Assembly (NCBI GenBank): GCA_017631035.1 | Contig: JAGBUB010000015.1 | Coordinates: 1 to 48,572 of the forward strand | Length of the DNA: 48,572 bases | DNA from: Alistipes sp. | Lineage (GTDB): Bacteria; Bacteroidota; Bacteroidia; Bacteroidales; Rikenellaceae | Direction: 5' to 3' | Shown here: positions 44,480-48,572 of the stretch, piece by piece | Position numbering within the stretch: position 1 is the first letter of the stretch | Layout of the letters: the number at the start of each line of letters is the position of its first letter | Position numbers and translations under genes: made by a program | The notes under the pieces: generated by a model | What the model was told of the DNA's origin: nothing | The model's database searches: none | The model's input: only the letters and a program-made list of their open reading frames with translations

Positions 44480-44963
44480 AGTTCATTATTTTTGAAAACT
44501 CCTCTCTTACTCGTTGGCGGGCTCGCGAGTGTGCCATCCTGACGGCCGCCACATTGCTCCCCACTACTTCGGCTATATCGGCAAACTCCATCGCCTCGAC
44601 ATCACGCAGATGTATGACCTCGCGTTCGCGCTCGGGCAGGCCCAATATTATGCGTTTTATGATTGCTACCTCATCGCTCAGCTCTTTAAGTTCGACACTC
44701 TGCCCCACGGCTTCATCTATATCGGTCATCAAGCGCCGTCGCTCACGCTCTCGCAGCCTGTCGAGTGCCATATTGCGAGCAGAGGTGAGCACAAGCGATT
44801 GAAATCCCGACTGGCGCAGTAACAGCCTACGCCGCCACAATTTTTCGTAGAGGTCTTGCACCAAATCTTCGGCATCTGTAGGGTTGTGAAGCAGGCTTAC
44901 GGCATAGCGATATGCCGCATCCTTTACTCTTAAAAACTCTATGTTCAGTTGCTCACTATTCAT
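44469..44963 (-). CDS. ECF RNA polymerase sigma factor
   Basis: 164 aa from ATG 44963; an in-frame TTG at 44972 is possible but weaker. Region 2: AAYRYAVSLLHNPTDAEDLVQDLYEKLWRRR and SARNMALDRLRERERRR. Region 4: ILGLPEREREVIHLRDVEAMEFADIAEVVGSNVAAVRMAHSRARQRVRE, a clear HTH. Heads an operon with a membrane anti-sigma, an outer-membrane barrel and a small exported protein, suggesting an envelope-stress or surface-sensing circuit. A -7-like TATATTTC lies at 45023-45016 on the minus strand. Confidence 0.94.
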   Translation of the reverse strand: MNSEQLNIEFLRVKDAAYRYAVSLLHNPTDAEDLVQDLYEKLWRRRLLLRQSGFQSLVLTSARNMALDRLRERERRRLMTDIDEAVGQSVELKELSDEVAIIKRIILGLPEREREVIHLRDVEAMEFADIAEVVGSNVAAVRMAHSRARQRVREEFSKIMNYGL

Positions 44964-45035
44964 TTTGGGCAAGCCCTCTCGGGGCTGTAGTCATATATAA
45001 TACGAATAAGTCGGCGAAATATAACATCGAAAAAA

Positions 45036-45062
45036 AGAAAAAACACCCTTTTTATGGGTGTT
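45036..45062 (-). terminator. Terminator of batD-batE-recR, overlapping the recR stop codon
   Basis: Minus strand AACACCC-ATAAAAA-GGGTGTT then TTTTTC. The recR stop codon TAA lies in the loop, so the stem begins within the coding sequence. Confidence 0.88.
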
Positions 45063-45654
45063 CTACTTCGCGGCGGTTCAGAAGGGCGTGTGTGATGGTT
45101 AGTTCATCGACATACTCCAACTCATCGCCAAAGCCTATGCCTCGCGCTATGGTCGATACCTTAACCTCGGGGTAGGCCTTCAGGCGGTTCATAATATAGA
45201 ATAGAGTGGTCTCGCCCTCGACCGAGGTGGAGATGGCAAGGATAACCTCTCTTACACGGCCTGCGGCCACCTTATCGATAAGCATATCAATCTTCAAGTC
45301 CGACGGTCCTATGCCCTGCATAGGCGATATGACTCCGCCCAGTACGTGATACAAGCCCTTGTACTGGCGAGTATTCTCAATCGACATCAAATCACCCACC
45401 TGCTCCACTACGCACACCGTCGAGCGGTCGCGCTCGGGATTCTGGCATATCGGGCAACGCGCCTCGTCGCTGAGGTTGTTACACTCCTCGCAGTGGCGCA
45501 CATCACGACGAAAGCGGGCTATGCTCTGGCTCATCTGCTCGACAGCATCAACATCCATCTTCAGCAGGTGCATAGCCAGTCGCAAGGCCGTACGACGACC
45601 TATGCCCGGCAATTTAGAAAACTCCGATACGGCATCTTGCAGTAGTTTCGACAT
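45052..45654 (-). CDS. recR: Recombination protein RecR
   Basis: 200 aa, standard RecR length. HhH motif KLPGIGRRTALRLAMHLL, four-cysteine zinc finger CEECNNLSDEARCPIC, Toprim domain (VCVVEQVGDLMSIENT, LHVLGGVISPMQGIGP, EVILAISTSVEGETT) and Walker-B-like end. It loads RecA onto gapped DNA with RecO and RecF. It ends the transcription unit with batD and batE (11-nt gap); the terminator begins inside the gene. Confidence 0.97.
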   Translation of the reverse strand: MSKLLQDAVSEFSKLPGIGRRTALRLAMHLLKMDVDAVEQMSQSIARFRRDVRHCEECNNLSDEARCPICQNPERDRSTVCVVEQVGDLMSIENTRQYKGLYHVLGGVISPMQGIGPSDLKIDMLIDKVAAGRVREVILAISTSVEGETTLFYIMNRLKAYPEVKVSTIARGIGFGDELEYVDELTITHALLNRREVEHP

Positions 45655-45665
45655 CGTGGCGGAGA

Positions 45666-46460
45666 TTAAATATGTTCTATGCGTGAAAGCTCAATCCAGC
45701 CCTTACGGCCATCGGCAATGCGAATCTCAATCCAACCATCGACCTCGTCGCCCGTTTCAACGGTAGTGCCCTCGTGCAGAACGAAAAGCTCGGTCGATGA
45801 GCGGTCGGGAGAACTCTTAATCGAGACTGACGAGCTCATAACAACAGCCTCACTCTGCTGCATAACCACACGGCGCGCGCTCATAGCAAAGGCCGTAGTC
45901 ACGATAAACAGGATACCGCACACCGCCATCAGATAGAAGCCCACCTTACGCACCGAGAGGCGCTGCGCCAACAGATAGACGATAGCCATCGAGAGCGATG
46001 CCACCAACAGCAAAAGCGAGAGGATGGTCCACGCATTACCGCCCATCACGTCGCGAAGCGAACGCATCCACGTGGTGAGGAAGAACTCGGGAATCTCATC
46101 GATAATATCCTTGGTCGACTGCTGGGCATACTCCAGATTATGGCGTATATCCTCGTCGGCAGGAGCCAGACGCAGGGCACGATGGTAGTAAAGGATAGCG
46201 TGCGCCAGATCATCCTGCTTGAAGTAGGCGTTGGCCATATTATAATACAGAGGTGCCGACTGCAAACCCTTGGCGGCAATAGCCTCGTAAAGCGACTGCG
46301 CCTGGGCATACTCTGCAGAGTTGTAGGCAGCATTGGCCTGCTCCCACAGAGTCTGCTCGCTGACCTGGCCAGCGGCTGTCAACTGCACAGCTTGCTCCTC
46401 CTGAGCCGAGAGTGATGTTGAGAGTAGTATGATGGTCAAGAAAATGAATAATCGCTTCAT
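45666..46460 (-). CDS. BatE-like protein: TPR, two transmembrane segments and SH3 domain
   Basis: 264 aa. Signal peptide (LFIFLTIILLSTSLSAQ), then TPR units (EQANAAYNSAEYAQAQSLYEAIA, APLYYNMANAYFKQDDLAHAILYYHRALRLAP). Two transmembrane helices follow (AWTILSLLLLVASLSMAIVYLLA; VGFYLMAVCGILFIVTTAFAM) and a C-terminal bacterial SH3 domain (VSIKSSPDRSSTELFVLHEGTTVETGDEVDGWIEIRIADGRKGWI). This is BatE architecture. Bat proteins form an envelope complex linked to stress tolerance and MoxR ATPases in Bacteroidetes. Follows batD by 3 nt. Confidence 0.88.
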   Translation of the reverse strand: MKRLFIFLTIILLSTSLSAQEEQAVQLTAAGQVSEQTLWEQANAAYNSAEYAQAQSLYEAIAAKGLQSAPLYYNMANAYFKQDDLAHAILYYHRALRLAPADEDIRHNLEYAQQSTKDIIDEIPEFFLTTWMRSLRDVMGGNAWTILSLLLLVASLSMAIVYLLAQRLSVRKVGFYLMAVCGILFIVTTAFAMSARRVVMQQSEAVVMSSSVSIKSSPDRSSTELFVLHEGTTVETGDEVDGWIEIRIADGRKGWIELSRIEHI

Positions 46461-46463
46461 AAC

Positions 46464-48302
46464 TTATCGTTTAATGATAGACTCAATGTGTGAAATGATG
46501 TTTACACCCTCAGCATAGACGTCACTCATCTGCACCGACTCGGCAGGCGAATACTGCGCCTCGTCGCAACGCGAGATGATGTCGGTGAAGTGCTGCGCAT
46601 CCTCCTGAGGACAACCTCTGCGCTGCAACTGCTCACGGATGTTCTCCTTGGTAAGGCTCGAGACGGGGATGTTGAGCTTGTCGCTCATATAACCCCACAA
46701 CGCACGCAACATCTCCTCGAAGAAGGCGTGGCGGTTCTGCTCACGCATAAAGCGCTCGGCCTTATGGAATCGCTGCACGGCAACCTTGTTTGCTCGGCGG
46801 TTACGCACCAGAACGACATTCTTGCTATCGCGAATCTTACGACGCAGGATGAAATATGCCACTACAGCCGTAGCCAAGATCGCAGCAACAACCAAGAAGT
46901 AGGTGGCACTCAACATAAGCGGAGCGACAGAGGAGCGGAGTGCAGGAGCACCCAGCTTAATGAAACGAATGTCGCTACCCAGCTGGCGTACACCCTCCTT
47001 CGATGTGCCCATAATGAGCTGCGCCGTAGTAGAGGCGCCGGCCGAGCCATCGGGCGACACATTCAGCGTAAGGGGTGCCGAAGAGAGTGTTATATAACTA
47101 CCCTTCTCGGGGCTAAAGTATGTGAACTCCACGGGGGGAACATCGTAATCACCCTCAGCACGTGCAATGAACGGATACTCGAACTGACGATAGCCTGTAG
47201 TACCGTTGGTGGTGCTACTGATTGACTCGGTAGAGCGAACATCGTAGAGCTCGAAAGACGAGGGCAGAGCAAGCTTCGGGGCCTGCAGGAAGGTGATGTT
47301 ACCCGTACCCGAGATGCGGATGTTATACGAGGCTGCCGAGTTGGCCTTAAGCTCCGACGAGGGCAACTGTGCATCCATCGAGAACGAACCCACGGCACCG
47401 GTAAACGATGCAGGAGCACCCTCGGGCAACTCCTTGACCTTTACACGAATTGCACCTGTGGTGAGTTTGCGGGGCACGTTATACACCTCCGAGCCACCAC
47501 CAAAGAAGGGGTCGAAAGCACGCGATGAACGCATAACGACCTGTGCAATGGCTGTAATGTCGGCCGGCTCGATGGTGAGCTCGCCCGACTGCTGGGGATA
47601 GAGCAGATACTCTTTGATAATCTGTGAGTCATAGACCTTGCCATCGAGTGTCTGACGTGTGGGGCGGTAGTTGTCGGTAGGCAACTCCTGCGACCAAAAG
47701 CCGTTGAACGAAGGCAGTTTAGCATTCTCGAAGCCCGCAATGCTGGCGCGGGTGTATAGTGTGAGTGAAGCCCGTATAGGCTCGCCCTGATATACCTCGG
47801 TACGAGAGAGATTCAGTCGCAAGAGGATGTCATCCTGCGCAATCTGGTTCTGCACGGCTGTGCCCTGCTGTGCGGCAGCCTGCTCGTCGCGGCGTGCCGA
47901 TGCTTCGACAACCTCGATAGGCGTAGCCTTGGTTGAAAACTTCTTTCCATCGACTGCTACCTCAGCTGCTCCGATGGTAATGTTACCTGCAGTCTGCGCC
48001 ATCACCACATAGGTTATGGTGAAGGTGGTCTTGCTGCTGCTAACGCCGTTTATCGACTGAAACGAACGGCCTGTAGCCGTTGTAGGGCCTGCCAGCACCT
48101 CCAGGCCCTCGAAGGATGGGGTGCGGAAACTGTCACCATCGGGGTCGCCGTTGGTGAGCACAAACTCTACGCGAAACATCTCACCCGCAGTGACGATGAG
48201 CGGGGTGTTGATCTCGAAAGTAACATTACCGTCGGCACGTGACGTGAGAAAGGTCAGCGTGGCGACAAATAGAAGAATAGTATGTCTTAAGAGTGATTTC
48301 AT
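46464..48302 (-). CDS. BatD-like membrane protein
   Basis: 612 aa. Signal peptide (LLFVATLTFLTSRADG), then the BatD repeats: VTFEINTPLIVTAGEMFRVEFVLTN, a tract rich in Ser/Thr, a second Ig-like segment with LNLSRTEVYQGEPIRASLTLYTRA and TYFSPEKGSYITLSSAPLTLNV. One transmembrane helix near 450-480 (ATYFLVVAAILATAVVAYFILRR) is followed by a cytoplasmic part with a TPR-like tail. Known BatD proteins work with BatA/BatB von Willebrand proteins and a MoxR ATPase; those genes are not in the window. First gene of batD-batE-recR, with a palindrome in its promoter region. Confidence 0.9.
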   Translation of the reverse strand: MKSLLRHTILLFVATLTFLTSRADGNVTFEINTPLIVTAGEMFRVEFVLTNGDPDGDSFRTPSFEGLEVLAGPTTATGRSFQSINGVSSSKTTFTITYVVMAQTAGNITIGAAEVAVDGKKFSTKATPIEVVEASARRDEQAAAQQGTAVQNQIAQDDILLRLNLSRTEVYQGEPIRASLTLYTRASIAGFENAKLPSFNGFWSQELPTDNYRPTRQTLDGKVYDSQIIKEYLLYPQQSGELTIEPADITAIAQVVMRSSRAFDPFFGGGSEVYNVPRKLTTGAIRVKVKELPEGAPASFTGAVGSFSMDAQLPSSELKANSAASYNIRISGTGNITFLQAPKLALPSSFELYDVRSTESISSTTNGTTGYRQFEYPFIARAEGDYDVPPVEFTYFSPEKGSYITLSSAPLTLNVSPDGSAGASTTAQLIMGTSKEGVRQLGSDIRFIKLGAPALRSSVAPLMLSATYFLVVAAILATAVVAYFILRRKIRDSKNVVLVRNRRANKVAVQRFHKAERFMREQNRHAFFEEMLRALWGYMSDKLNIPVSSLTKENIREQLQRRGCPQEDAQHFTDIISRCDEAQYSPAESVQMSDVYAEGVNIISHIESIIKR

Positions 48303-48336
48303 CTGCTGTGGTCTTAGTCCTCAACAAAACGTAACA

Positions 48337-48365
48337 TTGCCGCGATTTATTTCGCGGCAAAGGTA
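48337..48365 (-). promoter_or_regulatory. batD promoter with overlapping palindrome
   Basis: -7 element CAAAGGTA at 48358-48365 (TACCTTTG on the minus strand). A perfect 9-bp inverted repeat TTGCCGCGA / TCGCGGCAA (48337-48345 with 48352-48360) overlaps its downstream end and the expected start site. It could be an operator or a leader hairpin. Confidence 0.65.
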
Positions 48366-48404
48366 AAAAAACGAAGTTTTGCACCCCACTTGAGGTGCAA
48401 AACT
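48366..48404 (-). terminator. Terminator of the fumarate hydratase gene
   Basis: Perfect 11-bp stem AGTTTTGCACC / GGTGCAAAACT (48375-48385 with 48394-48404) with an 8-nt loop, then TCGTTTTTTT on the minus strand. Its T run abuts the batD promoter. Confidence 0.9.
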
Positions 48405-48420
48405 CCTATTTGGTCAAATT

Positions 48421-48572
48421 CTAGTGAGCGTACTCTGCGAAGAAGTCGTTACCCTTGTCATCAACGATGATGAATGCGGGGAAGTTCTCCACGTAAATCT
48501 TACGCACTGCCTCCATACCGAGCTCGGGGAAGTCAACAACCTCAACGCTCTTGATAGAGTTCTTAGCCAAAA
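48421..48572 (-). CDS. C-terminal fragment of class I fumarate hydratase
   Basis: Last ~50 codons, 5' end off the window. Readable: [20 protein letters not shown], then [18 protein letters not shown]. This closely matches the C-terminus of iron-sulfur (class I, FumA/FumB-type) fumarases, where PELGMEA and [14 protein letters not shown] are conserved. It interconverts fumarate and malate; in Bacteroidales it belongs to the fumarate-respiration/succinate pathway. It ends in a strong terminator and is followed by the bat operon. Confidence 0.9.
   Translation of the reverse strand, partial: LAKNSIKSVEVVDFPELGMEAVRKIYVENFPAFIIVDDKGNDFFAEYAH

Overview
The window is a gene-dense chromosomal segment from a member of the Bacteroidales. 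Three things point there. Promoters follow the Bacteroidetes pattern TTTG-N19/20-TAnnTTTG, and starts lack Shine-Dalgarno sequences. Many secreted proteins are lipoproteins with acidic residues after the lipobox cysteine. The gene content is typical: BatD/BatE, DUF3127, DUF1080 and C10 peptidase proteins, and an alpha-oxoamine synthase of the sphingolipid/sulfonolipid type. A Rikenellaceae (Alistipes-like) host is a reasonable guess from overall character, but no 16S rRNA gene is present to confirm it. No tRNA, rRNA, CRISPR array, phage or transposase gene was found.

Layout. 1-3.9 kb: the end of a probable PHP-type protein, a large imperfect inverted-repeat element, uxaC (reverse), a beta-helix lipoprotein and a DUF3127 protein. 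4-6.8 kb: two FKBP-type prolyl isomerase lipoproteins, divergent from pdxB. 7-13.4 kb: a BIG2 surface lipoprotein with a long leader, then a divergent dihydroorotate dehydrogenase homologue, cinA and a GH3 glycosidase. 13.5-17.9 kb (reverse): a DeoR regulator, then dnaX-tyrS-folB. 18-20.8 kb (reverse): an AT-rich operon of a C10 cysteine peptidase lipoprotein and two unknown lipoproteins. 21-28 kb: glpT, clpB, a glycerophosphodiesterase, and the operon pyrH-tlpA-frr. 28.3-32.2 kb: a LamG lipoprotein with a GH30 hydrolase, then the alpha-oxoamine synthase. 32-38 kb: an HD hydrolase divergent from a lipocalin, and a reverse operon AraC-radical SAM-dxs-secreted protein. 38-42.8 kb: a DUF1080 protein, then murA-UPF0145-esterase-DUF1080. 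42.8-45 kb: an ECF sigma operon with anti-sigma and outer-membrane barrel. 45-48.6 kb: batD-batE-recR and the end of a class I fumarate hydratase.

Functionally the segment mixes core functions (DNA replication and repair, translation, cell-wall, isoprenoid, pyrimidine, B6 and folate synthesis) with glycan scavenging (UxaC, beta-helix protein, GH3, GH30, LamG, CE1-type esterase, two DUF1080 proteins) and surface proteolysis. GlpT and the glycerophosphodiesterase, flanking clpB, could together salvage glycerol-3-phosphate.

The observations most worth checking are these. dnaX carries an A11 slippery run at codons 362-365 where a shift in either direction stops at once, predicting a gamma form. 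The C10 peptidase operon has two adjacent putative inhibitor or partner lipoproteins. MurA has Asp in place of the fosfomycin-target Cys. The PyrD homologue lacks the usual catalytic residues. An intergenic element at 221-330 looks like a MITE or a structured RNA. A 9-bp perfect palindrome overlaps the bat promoter.
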